This document shows positions 15,448 through 24,552 of a DNA stretch of 32,302 bases, piece after piece. Both the position numbers and the translations under genes were made by a program. Under the pieces are notes generated by a model, which did no database searches, was not told the origin of the DNA, and was given only the letters and a program-made list of their open reading frames with translations. Source of the DNA: Bacteroidia bacterium (GTDB lineage: Bacteria; Bacteroidota; Bacteroidia; Chitinophagales; BACL12). The stretch covers positions 1 to 32,302 of the forward strand of contig JAUIHG010000017.1 of NCBI GenBank assembly GCA_030432405.1. Direction: 5' to 3'. Within the stretch, counting starts at the first letter, position 1. Each line of letters starts with the position of its first letter.

Positions 15448-16350
15448 ATGTTTTTGCTGTCCGACACCCCCGTCATTCCCAACGCCTGGATGGCCGCCAT
15501 CATCCTGGTGCTGGCCTTCCTTGCAGCGCAGATCCTGCACCGCATCCTCACGCGCGGGGTGGATCGTGCCAGCCGCCTGATCAAGGTGGACCCCGCGCGC
15601 TACCGGTTCTTTTTGCATTTGATTTCGGCCTCCATCTACCTCATGGCCGTGATCCTTGTTTTTTATTTGACGCCTTCGCTGCGTGCTCTTTCTGTTACGC
15701 TTTTTGCCGGCGCAGGCATCCTTGCGGCCACCATCGGCTTTGCCAGCCAGGCGGCTTTTTCCAACATCATCGGGGGCGTTTTCATTGTCATTTTCAAACC
15801 TTTCCGGGTGGGCGACTACGTCAACATCGGCCCGCACAAAGGCTATGTGCGCGACATCAACCTGCGCCACACCGTCCTGCACACGTTCCAGAATACCGAC
15901 ATCATCATCCCGAACAGCACCGTCAGTTCGGACACCGTCGTCAATTTTGCGCATTACGAGGATGCCATCTGCCGCCACGTGGAGGTGACGGTCTCCTACG
16001 AATCGGATTTGGACAAAGCGCTGGACATCCTGCAGCGCTGCTGCGCTGAACACCGCCTGTGCATTGACCGCCGGACCGAGGAAGAAATCGCCTCCGGCGA
16101 ACCCAAAGTCGACGTGCAGGCCATTGCCTTCGAGGATTCCGGCATCCGCATCAAGGCCTGGGCCTGGACCAATACCTTGGAGGATTCCTGGGTCTTGGGC
16201 TTTGAAACCGTGCGCAGCATTGCCAAGGGCTTCCGCGAGGCCGGCATCGAGATCCCCTACCCACACCGTACGGTGCAGCTCAAGGGCGGCAGCCTTCCGG
16301 GATTGGGTGGAGGCGGTGGCGGCATCGGTTTTCGGCCGGGGCCGAAATAA
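15448..16350 (+). CDS. MscS-family mechanosensitive ion channel
   Basis: This 300-residue protein should open under membrane tension to release solutes during osmotic downshock. Hydrophobic segments lie at about 12-33, 53-75 and 79-115. The third has the Gly/Ala-rich pore helix AGAGILAATIGFASQAAFSNIIGG typical of MscS TM3. The beta domain follows (FKPFRVGDYVNIGPHKGYVRDINLRHT), and a C-terminal mixed domain reaches about 275. The tail is Gly-rich (GLGGGGGG). Length matches small MscS proteins. It is divergent from the SDR gene and ends 28 bp from the stop of the convergent GT-C-like gene. Confidence 0.93.
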   Translation: MFLLSDTPVIPNAWMAAIILVLAFLAAQILHRILTRGVDRASRLIKVDPARYRFFLHLISASIYLMAVILVFYLTPSLRALSVTLFAGAGILAATIGFASQAAFSNIIGGVFIVIFKPFRVGDYVNIGPHKGYVRDINLRHTVLHTFQNTDIIIPNSTVSSDTVVNFAHYEDAICRHVEVTVSYESDLDKALDILQRCCAEHRLCIDRRTEEEIASGEPKVDVQAIAFEDSGIRIKAWAWTNTLEDSWVLGFETVRSIAKGFREAGIEIPYPHRTVQLKGGSLPGLGGGGGGIGFRPGPK

Positions 16351-16378
16351 CCGCCTCCGGTAAGCCGCTCAAAAGGCC

Positions 16379-18766
16379 TTATTGCAGCTCCACCCGCAGC
16401 TCGTCCACGCGGATGTGCTTTAAAGTGGCCGTAGCGCGGAAGCGTACCGTGCCTTGCGGCGGCGCGGTCTCCCAGCGCGTCTGGATCCAGCCGTCCCACA
16501 CGTCGGTGGAGTTTTTGGCGGTCAACAAAACCGAATCCAATACCGTGCCTTGCGCGTCCAAAAAGGCGACTCCGAGGTCCGGTGTGGAGGCAATCCGCGG
16601 GTCGGCCCAAAACCATGCGGTGACCGACACGGGACGCGGCTGGCCCAGGCTATCGGTGGGCAGGTCCAGGGGCACATTGGCCAGGGGCCAGGGACCGTGG
16701 GCACGGTAGGCGGCCGCACCAAACAGCCCGGGTAGGGATGTATCGGTTTTCGCGCTGCCGCGTGCTTGGCGCAACCACAGCGGATCGCTGGAAGTAGGCT
16801 CCGCCTCAAAATCCTCGTGGTAGAGCAGGCCGAGATCGTTGGGCAGGGCTTCGGCCAGCGGCTCGGTGGATTCGCCGAAGGCGGAAACGGGAAGGGAAAG
16901 CAGCGTGAAATCGTCTTCGTGCCAAAGCGTATCGGCCATGCCGATCAATTCGATTTCCCGGGGTTCATATTCCCCAGATTCGGCCAGCAGCAGTACCGGT
17001 TTTTGGTCAAAACGGTCCAAAACACCCGGCAGCGGACCATAGCGGCTGACCAAACTGGCCGAGGCCAGGGTCTGGCTCAGCGAAGTGCGGCTCATCATCA
17101 CGTTGATCAGCGGCAGGCCGGTTTCGGCCGAGGCCAACATGCCCCAGGCCATGGGCCGCGCGCCGCGCTCCACGTAGATTTTTTCCGAGCCGTTGTGGTA
17201 AAAGGGTAGGCTGAGGATGGCTTGAAAACCGTCGGGAGACGCCCCGGCCGCTTCCAGCGCGGGTAGGAAGCGCGGGTTTTGGAACAGGTTGACGTCAAAG
17301 CCGCCGCGCCGCGCATTGCGCACTTGGGCGTAGGCTTCCAGGGTCCAGATGCCCAGGAGCATGGCCAGCAGCCCGGTCGCCGCCACCCGACCGCCCGGCA
17401 TTTTACCCGCACGCCAAATCCGGTGTAAAAAGACCGCCGTGGCCGTGGTCCATACGGCATGAAACGCCCAGGCCATCCGGCCCGGCGAACGGAATTGCTT
17501 CAAAGGTGGAATCAAACCGAGAAGATCCTCCAACCCCCAACGGAAAGGCAGCGCCATCGAAAAAATCAACACAAGCGCTGCGGCGGGCATCCAGACGCCC
17601 AGGTCGCCGGGCAGGGCCATGCGCCAGGGGGCTGTTCGGCCTGAGGGTTGGTGGTGGGCGGTCTGCCTGTTGGTTCGCTTTGGGGGTGCGGACGCCGCGT
17701 TTTGGGGTGGTGCTTCGCCGGAGGCGGCAGCGCGTTTTTGACGGCGCGTGCGGACCAGGCGGAAGATCATGCGCAGCCCCAGCCCGATGAGCAGCAGCAG
17801 GCCGGGAAAACCGACATAGGCCCAGCCTTCGGGTTCGGTGCGGGCCAGGCGGATGAAGTAGGCCCAGACTTCGCGGAAGGGACTGGAAACCGGTAGGAAA
17901 ACGCTTTCAAACTGCGCCCGGTAGCGGGTGAAACCCCAGGGCGCCGCGGTGCGGTCGGCAATCGGGTCGGTGAAGGCAATGGTGGCGTATACGGCCACAA
18001 AACCGATGCCCGCCGCGGTCAGGGCACGCAGAGCCAGGGCGTAGTCGTGGCGTCGGCCGAGGGCCAGGACCAGCGCGTAGGCCCCCAGCAACAGCACCGC
18101 GATCAGCAGGTAATACAAATGGATGAAGCCCACAGCGACAATGGCCAGGGCCAGCACTGGCACGGCCCACCATCCGCGCACCTGCCGTGCCGAAGCACCG
18201 CCCGCCGGCGTTTGCAAGCGCAGGGCCAGCCACCAAATCAGTGGGACCACCCAGGCATAGGCCAGCGCGTAGTGGCCGTGCCAGCGGTGAAGTTGCGGGC
18301 TGAGGAAAGCCGCCACCAACGCTGTCCATATGGCCAGGCCCTGGGGGACGCGGTAATGGCGGTGGAGCTTGAAATGCAGCATGGCGGCCGGCACCAGGCT
18401 GAGCAGCATCAGGATATTGAGCCAACCGACCATGCGCCCGTCCACCGGAAGGCCGATCCGTTCCAGAAAACGCAACACAAACAGCACCGTGGGCTGGGCA
18501 TCGGTGTAGGTAAGGTGTTCGCCGAAGGGGTAATTCATCCCCGTGAAACGCCAACCGCTGTCGTGCGCCATCGCCCAAATGGGCGTGAAGTAGTTTTTCA
18601 GGCCGTCGCCGAAGGTGGAAAACAAGCGGGCGTCGGGCCGGAACAGGATCTCCCCGAAAATGAGCGCCAGGAGCCCAAAAGCGATGGCGCCGACCAGCCA
18701 GGTGGCGGCGGAATCGGATATGCGCCCGCGCGAAGACGGGCGGGAAGGTGAAACTGGACGGCGCAC
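16379..18766 (-). CDS. Polytopic membrane protein, GT-C glycosyltransferase-like
   Basis: The protein has 795 residues. The N-terminal half is strongly hydrophobic, with roughly ten or more helices, then a soluble C-terminal half with beta-rich, galactose-binding-like character (about 640-795). After the first helix comes an acidic loop FGDGLKNYFTPIWAM, then NYPFGEHLTYTDAQPT. Such loops after TM1 are where GT-C lipid-linked-sugar transferases carry catalytic Asp residues. This supports the class but not a substrate. A proline- and alanine-rich cytoplasmic linker (about 340-385) separates two helix groups. The start is GTG at 18766: no ATG exists in frame back to the upstream stop, and a TACCTTTA element lies 6 nt before it. 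The gene lies 43 bp downstream of the T9SS protein gene on the same strand. Confidence 0.65.
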   Translation of the reverse strand: MRRPVSPSRPSSRGRISDSAATWLVGAIAFGLLALIFGEILFRPDARLFSTFGDGLKNYFTPIWAMAHDSGWRFTGMNYPFGEHLTYTDAQPTVLFVLRFLERIGLPVDGRMVGWLNILMLLSLVPAAMLHFKLHRHYRVPQGLAIWTALVAAFLSPQLHRWHGHYALAYAWVVPLIWWLALRLQTPAGGASARQVRGWWAVPVLALAIVAVGFIHLYYLLIAVLLLGAYALVLALGRRHDYALALRALTAAGIGFVAVYATIAFTDPIADRTAAPWGFTRYRAQFESVFLPVSSPFREVWAYFIRLARTEPEGWAYVGFPGLLLLIGLGLRMIFRLVRTRRQKRAAASGEAPPQNAASAPPKRTNRQTAHHQPSGRTAPWRMALPGDLGVWMPAAALVLIFSMALPFRWGLEDLLGLIPPLKQFRSPGRMAWAFHAVWTTATAVFLHRIWRAGKMPGGRVAATGLLAMLLGIWTLEAYAQVRNARRGGFDVNLFQNPRFLPALEAAGASPDGFQAILSLPFYHNGSEKIYVERGARPMAWGMLASAETGLPLINVMMSRTSLSQTLASASLVSRYGPLPGVLDRFDQKPVLLLAESGEYEPREIELIGMADTLWHEDDFTLLSLPVSAFGESTEPLAEALPNDLGLLYHEDFEAEPTSSDPLWLRQARGSAKTDTSLPGLFGAAAYRAHGPWPLANVPLDLPTDSLGQPRPVSVTAWFWADPRIASTPDLGVAFLDAQGTVLDSVLLTAKNSTDVWDGWIQTRWETAPPQGTVRFRATATLKHIRVDELRVELQ

Positions 18767-18772
18767 AGCCGG

Positions 18773-18780
18773 TAAAGGTA
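18773..18780 (-). promoter_or_regulatory. Candidate -7 element of the GT-C-like gene
   Basis: TACCTTTA on the minus strand ends 6 nt before the GTG start at 18766. The octamer is identical to the one at 11839-11846. Confidence 0.4.
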
Positions 18781-18809
18781 AGCGGCTGGGGTCTTGATGG
18801 GGTGAGCGC

Positions 18810-20327
18810 TTAAGGCTTCAAAAGGGTGTCTCGACGGCGCCGGCCGTCCTCATTCTCCAACTCCAGTACGAGCACACCACTAGGCCAATCGGCCGTTGCG
18901 AGCTGCACAATGCCCGGACCGGATACTGTATGCCGGAAGAGGCTTCGCCCGTGGGCGTCCAAGACACGCAGCTGTAAGGTTCCGGGTGGACACTCCACAC
19001 GCAGCATGGATTGAACCGGCACCGGTCCAAAAGACCAATCCAGGGTAGCAAAGGCACTGGCACTAATGCCCGACACAGTCGGCGCACAACTGGTATCTGA
19101 ACAGCCAAAGGCATCCGTGGCCACCAGGTAGGCGTCTAAGCCACCAGAGCTGTTGTCTTCGCTAACGCCAAGCAGCACAAGTCCGCCATTGGCCGATGAA
19201 ACCGCATGGTGGATGTCTTCTACGAACGATCCATTCGGTACGGTGTTCGAGGGGTTGAAAAACCAGGCATCCAGGCTGTCGCCATTGCGTGCAGTTTTGA
19301 CCATCCAGAGTTCAAAGGTGATCCCCAGGGTGGTGCTGAAGGAAGCCGAATTGCCTGCAGCAAGGATGTAATCGTCGTGCACGGTAAGCCCTCGAAAAGT
19401 TTGGCCACGTACGGCCTTCCCATAACGGCTGCCCCATAGGATGGTGCCGGAGGAATCTGCTTCGAACAACCAGGCATTGCTGTATAGAATGCTGGGATCA
19501 TGAAGTTGACCGCCCCCAATAAGATTGCCGTTGGCCTGAACGTTTAGCTGGCACACCCGATGACCCGGACCTTGAGCCGTCAAGGCCTTTTGCCAATGAA
19601 GCTCCAAGGTGCTGCTGGTTTTTATCAGGTAGGGGATGGCATCGCTGCTCCCGTCTTCCCCTTCAGTATAGCTCCAATACAGGGTCCCGTCTTGCTGTTC
19701 GACGACATGTTCAAGCTCGTTTTCCTTTGCCACGTCTCCGACGAAAGCCTGACACAACAGAACACCAAAACGGTCAAAGCGTGCTAGGATGCCCTGGGTT
19801 GCTGCAGGATTGGCATCGTTGTAGCCCCAACCCCCAATCAACACATCGCCGTTGATGGCACTTTCGGCGCAACCGATCCATTGATTGTCGAAGAATTGGT
19901 GCAAATCGCGGGTCCAAATCGTATCGCCGAAGGCGTTGTAAGAAACCAGCATCCATCCATTGTTCATAGCGCCCAATTCATCACCAAACTCCACCAGCGC
20001 CAGATAGCCGTCCACGTTGCGCATCAAGGCACTTGGGAAGATCTGTCGATCGGCCTGCGCGAAACTGGTGTGCCAAAGCGTATTGCCCGTAGCATCTACG
20101 CGGCTCAAAACGCAATTGGAGCTCGGCCCACCGCTGCCAAAATCATAGGCGGCAGCCAGGGCTGTCACTTGGCTATCGACATCCACCACTGCGTCCGTAA
20201 AGTAGCTGGTGGATTCGTCGAGGTAATAGGTTTTATTGATATACTGGGCTTGCAATGCGGTGGTGCCAACAAGCAGGAGTACAAGCGCTAGCAAGGGTAA
20301 AGCGCATCGGGTGGCGATAGTAACCAT
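18810..20327 (-). CDS. Secreted beta-propeller-like protein with C-terminal T9SS sorting domain
   Basis: This 505-residue protein has a signal peptide (MVTIATRCALPLLALVL to LQAQ, 1-28). The ATG at 20327 fits the signal peptide better than the in-frame ATG at 20363. The body repeats short strands with aromatic and Asp/Gly turns such as DATGNTLWHTSF, NAFGDTIWTRDL and DSSGTILWGSRYG, each about 50 residues apart. These look like blades of a beta-propeller (the x-G-x-x-x-W type repeat). The last ~75 residues (WSFGPVPVQSMLRVECP, RVLDAHGRSLFRH, WPSGVLVLELEN) form a T9SS type A sorting domain, with the usual NPxxxxL replaced by VPVQSML. The ligand or function is unknown. Confidence 0.75.
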   Translation of the reverse strand: MVTIATRCALPLLALVLLLVGTTALQAQYINKTYYLDESTSYFTDAVVDVDSQVTALAAAYDFGSGGPSSNCVLSRVDATGNTLWHTSFAQADRQIFPSALMRNVDGYLALVEFGDELGAMNNGWMLVSYNAFGDTIWTRDLHQFFDNQWIGCAESAINGDVLIGGWGYNDANPAATQGILARFDRFGVLLCQAFVGDVAKENELEHVVEQQDGTLYWSYTEGEDGSSDAIPYLIKTSSTLELHWQKALTAQGPGHRVCQLNVQANGNLIGGGQLHDPSILYSNAWLFEADSSGTILWGSRYGKAVRGQTFRGLTVHDDYILAAGNSASFSTTLGITFELWMVKTARNGDSLDAWFFNPSNTVPNGSFVEDIHHAVSSANGGLVLLGVSEDNSSGGLDAYLVATDAFGCSDTSCAPTVSGISASAFATLDWSFGPVPVQSMLRVECPPGTLQLRVLDAHGRSLFRHTVSGPGIVQLATADWPSGVLVLELENEDGRRRRDTLLKP

Positions 20328-20520
20328 GGAAAAATTTTCGAGCTGCCTTTGGAATGCAAACACGGCAAATCGGGCAGCTATCTCAATATAACCTTACCTG
20401 CATGTCTTGTTTGGCATAGGATGGGAAGAGCGGGGAAGGCAATGAGCAAGCGGAGCCATTGGGCTACAATGCGTTTGAGCACCAGGCGGTACACACCGGT
20501 ATGCGGTCCAAAGCAGCCGA

Positions 20521-21288
20521 TCATGCATTCAACCACACCTTCAAAAAATTCCCGCCTTCCGTCAGCAGGATGCGCGGATGCATCCGCGAAAACACAATGC
20601 CGGGCTTGAGCGTGGCGGGGACCGGCCGCACGTTGAGCCCAAAGCGGCGAAAAGCCCCGTGCAGGAACTCCAGGTCAAAGAGGTAGCGGTCGATGGTTGT
20701 GGCCAGGAAGGCCTCGCGGCCACGCCGGTTGAAGCCCTTCAGGCCGCATTGCGTATCGGCAATCGGCAGGCGCAAAAGCACTTTGACCATACCGCGTAAG
20801 GCGCGCGAAATCTGCCGCCGCAGGAAGGGCACGCCTTCGTAATAGTGGTGGTCCTTGACCCCGGCCGCCACATCGACACCCGCCTCCAGGGCCCGATAGA
20901 CCGCCAGCAGGCTGGCCTCGGTGTAGGGAAAATCGATGTCCGTGTAGATGATGCGTTCGGCCGTGGCCGCCTGCACGCCCCGCCGCAGGGTATACCCCTT
21001 GCCGCGGTTTTGCGCGTTTTCCATCCATCGGAAGCGGGGAATGGCCGCCGCCAGCATCTGCCAGTCGGCCGGCTCCACCCCGCGCGTACTCCCGTCGTTG
21101 ACCACCGTCAGGCCTGGCGGCGAAGGCAACGCCGCCTCAATGGTGCGGTAGGCCTCCAGCACGCGCTCCGCCCAGCCCTCCTGCGGGTTGTAGCAGGGCA
21201 GCACCAGATCCAAAATCGGCGGATCCGTTTGTGGCCTATGTTCGCCTTCCGGCGAAGGCGCATCCGTAAAAGGGGCAGCGGGCGTCAA
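20521..21288 (-). CDS. Family 2 glycosyltransferase, dolichyl-phosphate/polyprenyl-phosphate sugar transferase-like
   Basis: This 255-residue GT-A fold enzyme shows LDLVLPCYNP (about 26-35), TVVNDGS near 60, the metal-binding TDIDFPY near 115, DTQCGLKGF near 177 and LFDLEFLHGAFRRFG near 203, all GT2 landmarks of the DPM1-like group. It should transfer a sugar from a nucleotide donor to a lipid or glycan acceptor. No membrane helix is evident. The start is TTG at 21288: no in-frame ATG lies between it and the upstream in-frame TGA, the next Met is at residue 78, and a perfect TATTTTTG element lies 7 nt before it. One TTCGCC palindrome encodes SPEGE in the non-conserved N-terminal extension. 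Confidence 0.85.
   Translation of the reverse strand: MTPAAPFTDAPSPEGEHRPQTDPPILDLVLPCYNPQEGWAERVLEAYRTIEAALPSPPGLTVVNDGSTRGVEPADWQMLAAAIPRFRWMENAQNRGKGYTLRRGVQAATAERIIYTDIDFPYTEASLLAVYRALEAGVDVAAGVKDHHYYEGVPFLRRQISRALRGMVKVLLRLPIADTQCGLKGFNRRGREAFLATTIDRYLFDLEFLHGAFRRFGLNVRPVPATLKPGIVFSRMHPRILLTEGGNFLKVWLNA
21241..21256. repeat. TTCGCC palindrome, copy 4
   Basis: TTCGCC-TTCC-GGCGAA inside the N-terminal extension of the glycosyltransferase gene, encoding SPEGE ahead of the conserved domain. Confidence 0.6.
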
Positions 21289-21295
21289 GGCCCGG

Positions 21296-21303
21296 CAAAA
21301 ATA
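21296..21303 (-). promoter_or_regulatory. Candidate -7 element of the glycosyltransferase gene
   Basis: TATTTTTG on the minus strand matches TAnnTTTG exactly and ends 7 nt before the TTG start at 21288. It lies between this gene and the upstream propeller gene, whose stop is at 21339. Confidence 0.5.
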
Positions 21304-21338
21304 GGGGGATACTGGTCAGCCGCGGATATGGTGCGCAC

Positions 21339-22904
21339 TCATCGTTGCAGCATCACGCGCCGTAAACCCAAGGGTGCGCCTTCGCGCGAACGCGCCACCA
21401 CCCAATATGGGCCGGGTGGCAGGTGTTGAAGGTCCAGTTGGGTGGGTTCTGATTCTAGGATGTATCTGTAGACTTCCCTTCCCAAGCCATCATAAACGGC
21501 TATTCGTGCTTGGATTGGCAATTCCGTCAACCAAAAAACTCCGGTGCTAACCGTTGGGTGGACGGACCAAAGCGGTTCTATGGCACTCAGTCCAATGAAC
21601 GAGGTGGTGTCCACCGGTGGACTGAGGCTGTCGCAGTCACTTCCGACAAGGGGACCCAGATCATAGTTGGGAAACTCCGGAAGGGACCACGTTCGATTGA
21701 TCGTATCGGGAAGAAAAACGCTTACAGTATCCATCTGTGCGCCTACAGGTAAGTCAGGTGTGATGGTACCGAGGTGATGTGTTAGGTTTTGAAAGCGGTT
21801 GGGAAGTATGGCAAGTCTGTTATACATAAATGGCATATGAATACGGTTATCCTGGCCTAGCTCCAGCTGACCAATAGAATTGGGCAGTGTCGTAATGCCA
21901 GAGTCCAAAGAAAACACCAGTTCAGCCTGTAACTGGTTGTCGGGCCAAGTCAATGCGTAAACATGACTGTTTGTAACGCTTGTAGTGTATGCTGTTTCAG
22001 AAGCGGCATCAAACGCCATCCCGTAAAAGACATCATTCGGCTGCAGTTCACGGATGGAGTCGATCAAAGTGGCCATGCCGGTGCATCGATCAAACGAAAA
22101 AACACCTACCCAACTTCTGCCATCGTCGGCAGATGCAAGGCCAAGCAGACTGCCATCCTTCGAGGCCGTTAACTCTCCGGCAAACAAGCTTCCCCTTCCA
22201 GGATCAGAGACTATGGTTTCTTGAATGCCCTCCGGCGTCAATAAACTGGCTAAAAAGGCGTTGGTGTATGCGCCGCTGGAGAGCCGCCTGCGCGAGATCA
22301 CCCACCAATCGCGTCCGTTTCCATGGCGTACCGCTGTCATCATCTCGCCAATCCTATGCGGAGACACTTCACGCAGTTTATACGCTGGCTCAATACCGCC
22401 CAAGCCGCCATCAAGGCTTCGATCAATACGCGAAAGCGTTAGACGTTGCGAGTTTTCCCCATGGAGCAACATGGCATAATAGCGATCCATGCTGTCGCCA
22501 GGCCAAGGGAGAAATTGAACACCAGTGGTTATCGTTGAACCCCCATCAGGAGTACTCCGCTGGCCAAGGCTATCGCTGTTCAAAAGGTTGCCGTGATTGG
22601 CATTCCAAACGCGTTGGGTATTGCTGTAATACAGCAAATTGCCGCTTTTATCCGAGATGCTGTTGGCGCCTTCTTCTGCAATGAAGCTGTCCAACCTTGG
22701 ATGCATCACCAACGTCTCCCCAACAAACTCCATGTGGTAGCCCATGCCAAAGATCCAGTGGGCAGAATGGCCTTGGCCGCTTGCTGAGAAACAATAACCC
22801 AGAAGCAAAGCGAATCCGAGGATGGTGCGCAACCATCCAGTTGCACCTGCTTTCCTCCAAACGCATGCTGCTTTGCAGCTGATATCGCGTGCGGGCCGTT
22901 TCAT
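21339..22904 (-). CDS. Secreted beta-propeller protein with T9SS sorting domain (paralog 2)
   Basis: The protein has 521 residues. The N-terminal hydrophobic stretch ending FSASGQG is the signal peptide (residues about 20-46). The mature part opens AHWIFGMGYHMEFVG and contains SGNLLYYSNTQRVWNANHGNLL, a variant of the GNLLFYTDG-x2-VWN-x2-H signature of a Bacteroidota T9SS propeller family. A T9SS sorting domain closes it (WSVHPTVSTGVFWL to GLRRVMLQR). Its ATG directly follows the TGA of the upstream paralog with no gap, so translation is probably coupled. Most of the length aligns with that paralog, including the end TQLDLQHLPPGPYW. The function is unknown. Confidence 0.8.
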   Translation of the reverse strand: MKRPARDISCKAACVWRKAGATGWLRTILGFALLLGYCFSASGQGHSAHWIFGMGYHMEFVGETLVMHPRLDSFIAEEGANSISDKSGNLLYYSNTQRVWNANHGNLLNSDSLGQRSTPDGGSTITTGVQFLPWPGDSMDRYYAMLLHGENSQRLTLSRIDRSLDGGLGGIEPAYKLREVSPHRIGEMMTAVRHGNGRDWWVISRRRLSSGAYTNAFLASLLTPEGIQETIVSDPGRGSLFAGELTASKDGSLLGLASADDGRSWVGVFSFDRCTGMATLIDSIRELQPNDVFYGMAFDAASETAYTTSVTNSHVYALTWPDNQLQAELVFSLDSGITTLPNSIGQLELGQDNRIHMPFMYNRLAILPNRFQNLTHHLGTITPDLPVGAQMDTVSVFLPDTINRTWSLPEFPNYDLGPLVGSDCDSLSPPVDTTSFIGLSAIEPLWSVHPTVSTGVFWLTELPIQARIAVYDGLGREVYRYILESEPTQLDLQHLPPGPYWVVARSREGAPLGLRRVMLQR

Positions 22905-24419
22905 TCATCGGGTAAGCAATACCCGTCGTAATCCCAAATGAGCGCCTTCGCGCGAACGCGCGACCAGCCAGTATGGGCCAGGCGGCAAGTGCTGGAGGTC
23001 CAGTTGGGTAGCTTCTGTTGGCACGGTCTGCCACTGGACTCTACGGCCCAGGCCATCGAATACGGCAACCTGAGCATCTACGGGCAACTCCATCAAGTTA
23101 TAGAGCCCTCGTCCGATCGTGGGGTGCACCGACCATTCCGGTGCAGCAGGTTGGGTCCCAATAAAGGATGTCGTGTCCACCGGTGGACTGAGGCTATCGC
23201 ATGCGCTGCCAATGAGCGGTCCCAAGTCGTAGTTGGGAAACTGAGGAAGTGATATGGTGCTGTTGGGTGTGTCTGGAAGCGGAACCGCAAACGTGTCGTA
23301 CGCAAGGTTGTAAGGCAAAGCGGGATTGATTGCGCCTAGAAAAAGACCATAAATCGAATCGACATCGGTTAATCCTTGTATTCCCATGGTTGCATAGACA
23401 CGATTATCAGGCCCCAATTCCAAAGCTCCCATTTGATTTCCAATTGAAAAACCACCAGTATGTACTCTAAACATCAGATTGGGAACCAAGGTGTCTTCCA
23501 AGATTCTTAACTCATACAAAGAGTGCGTAAGCACTGTTGAGGCGTAAAGCTTGGTAGCGGCTGCATTAAAGGATATACCATAGTATTTGTCGCCATTGTT
23601 CAACCGAGAGACTGAATCCAATAGTACTAATGTTCCATAACACCGATCAAAGCTGTAGTATCCAATCCAAGGGGATCCCAATCCAGTATACCCAGCATAT
23701 GCCATACGTTCGCCATCCGGTGAAAAGACCAACTCTCCCGGTGGGGAGGCAACCTCTAAATGTGGAGATTCAATAATGGTGTCTATCCCACTTGGTGTAA
23801 GTAGAAAAGCAAGAAAGCCACGTGTGTTAAAACCAATTGCACGCCTACCAACTATCCACCAATCTCTACCGTTGCCATGCCGTACCGCAGCAATTTGCTC
23901 CCCTAAAGAAACGGGTGATTCAAAGAAATTTTTCTTGCTGGGCATAATACCACCCAATCCGCTATCGAGGCTACGATCAATCTTTGAAATGCGAAGCTTA
24001 AGGCCCGAATTATCAATAATGAAGAGGGCATAAAAGCGCTCAATGGAATCTCCTGGCCAAGGAACAAAAAGCGATCCATTTGTGATGGTACTTCCAAAGT
24101 CTGGACTCACCAATGTGGTTAACCCTTCGCTGTTCAGCAAAGGCTCGTGCGCCGCATTCCAGACCAATTCTGCATTGGTGTAAAACAGGAGATTGCCATC
24201 AGAGTCCGAGACTGTAGAAGGACCTTCTTGAGCGTTGAAGCCATCAATCCTTGGCCGCATGGTTGGGACTCCTCCCACAAACTCCATGTGGTACCCATGC
24301 CCAAAAATCCAATGGGCCTTATAGCCTTGGGCAGAAACAGCGCTGAATGACCAGGCAATCGTGGAGATCAACGCAACAACGAATCGCTGCGTCAAAGTAT
24401 CATTGACACGAGCCCACAT
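22905..24419 (-). CDS. Secreted beta-propeller protein with T9SS sorting domain (paralog 1)
   Basis: This 504-residue paralog of the gene at 21339-22904 shares AHWIFGHGYHMEFVGG, SDGNLLFYTNAELVWNAAHEPLL, IDRSLDSGLGGI, VRHGNGRDWWIV and the same T9SS sorting domain. A signal peptide ends near SAQG (residue 32). A PD40-like blade reads FSPDGERMAY. The gene body from about 23250 to 24419 is visibly richer in A+T than the rest of the window, while the last ~300 bases, coding for the sorting domain, return to the high-GC style. That suggests a transferred body joined to a resident C-terminal domain, though this is inference. A -7-like element lies 5 nt before the ATG. It is divergent from the DinB gene. 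Confidence 0.8.
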   Translation of the reverse strand: MWARVNDTLTQRFVVALISTIAWSFSAVSAQGYKAHWIFGHGYHMEFVGGVPTMRPRIDGFNAQEGPSTVSDSDGNLLFYTNAELVWNAAHEPLLNSEGLTTLVSPDFGSTITNGSLFVPWPGDSIERFYALFIIDNSGLKLRISKIDRSLDSGLGGIMPSKKNFFESPVSLGEQIAAVRHGNGRDWWIVGRRAIGFNTRGFLAFLLTPSGIDTIIESPHLEVASPPGELVFSPDGERMAYAGYTGLGSPWIGYYSFDRCYGTLVLLDSVSRLNNGDKYYGISFNAAATKLYASTVLTHSLYELRILEDTLVPNLMFRVHTGGFSIGNQMGALELGPDNRVYATMGIQGLTDVDSIYGLFLGAINPALPYNLAYDTFAVPLPDTPNSTISLPQFPNYDLGPLIGSACDSLSPPVDTTSFIGTQPAAPEWSVHPTIGRGLYNLMELPVDAQVAVFDGLGRRVQWQTVPTEATQLDLQHLPPGPYWLVARSREGAHLGLRRVLLTR

Positions 24420-24424
24420 ATTTA

Positions 24425-24432
24425 GTAAGGTA
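24425..24432 (-). promoter_or_regulatory. Weak candidate -7 element of propeller paralog 1
   Basis: TACCTTAC on the minus strand, two mismatches from TAnnTTTG, ends 5 nt before the ATG at 24419. Confidence 0.3.
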
Positions 24433-24538
24433 CGGCATAATTATTCCTTATCTCACTCAGCCAAGGGCTCCTGCATATAGAATCCAGCACCTCTGCAGAT
24501 GCAGCTCCTGCTTAAGGTCCATTGATTTGCCCTTTATC

Positions 24539-24545
24539 TAATTTG
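24539..24545 (+). promoter_or_regulatory. Weak candidate -7 element of the DinB gene
   Basis: TAATTTG resembles TAnnTTTG with one base missing and ends 7 nt before the ATG at 24553. Confidence 0.3.
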
Positions 24546-24552
24546 TAGTACG

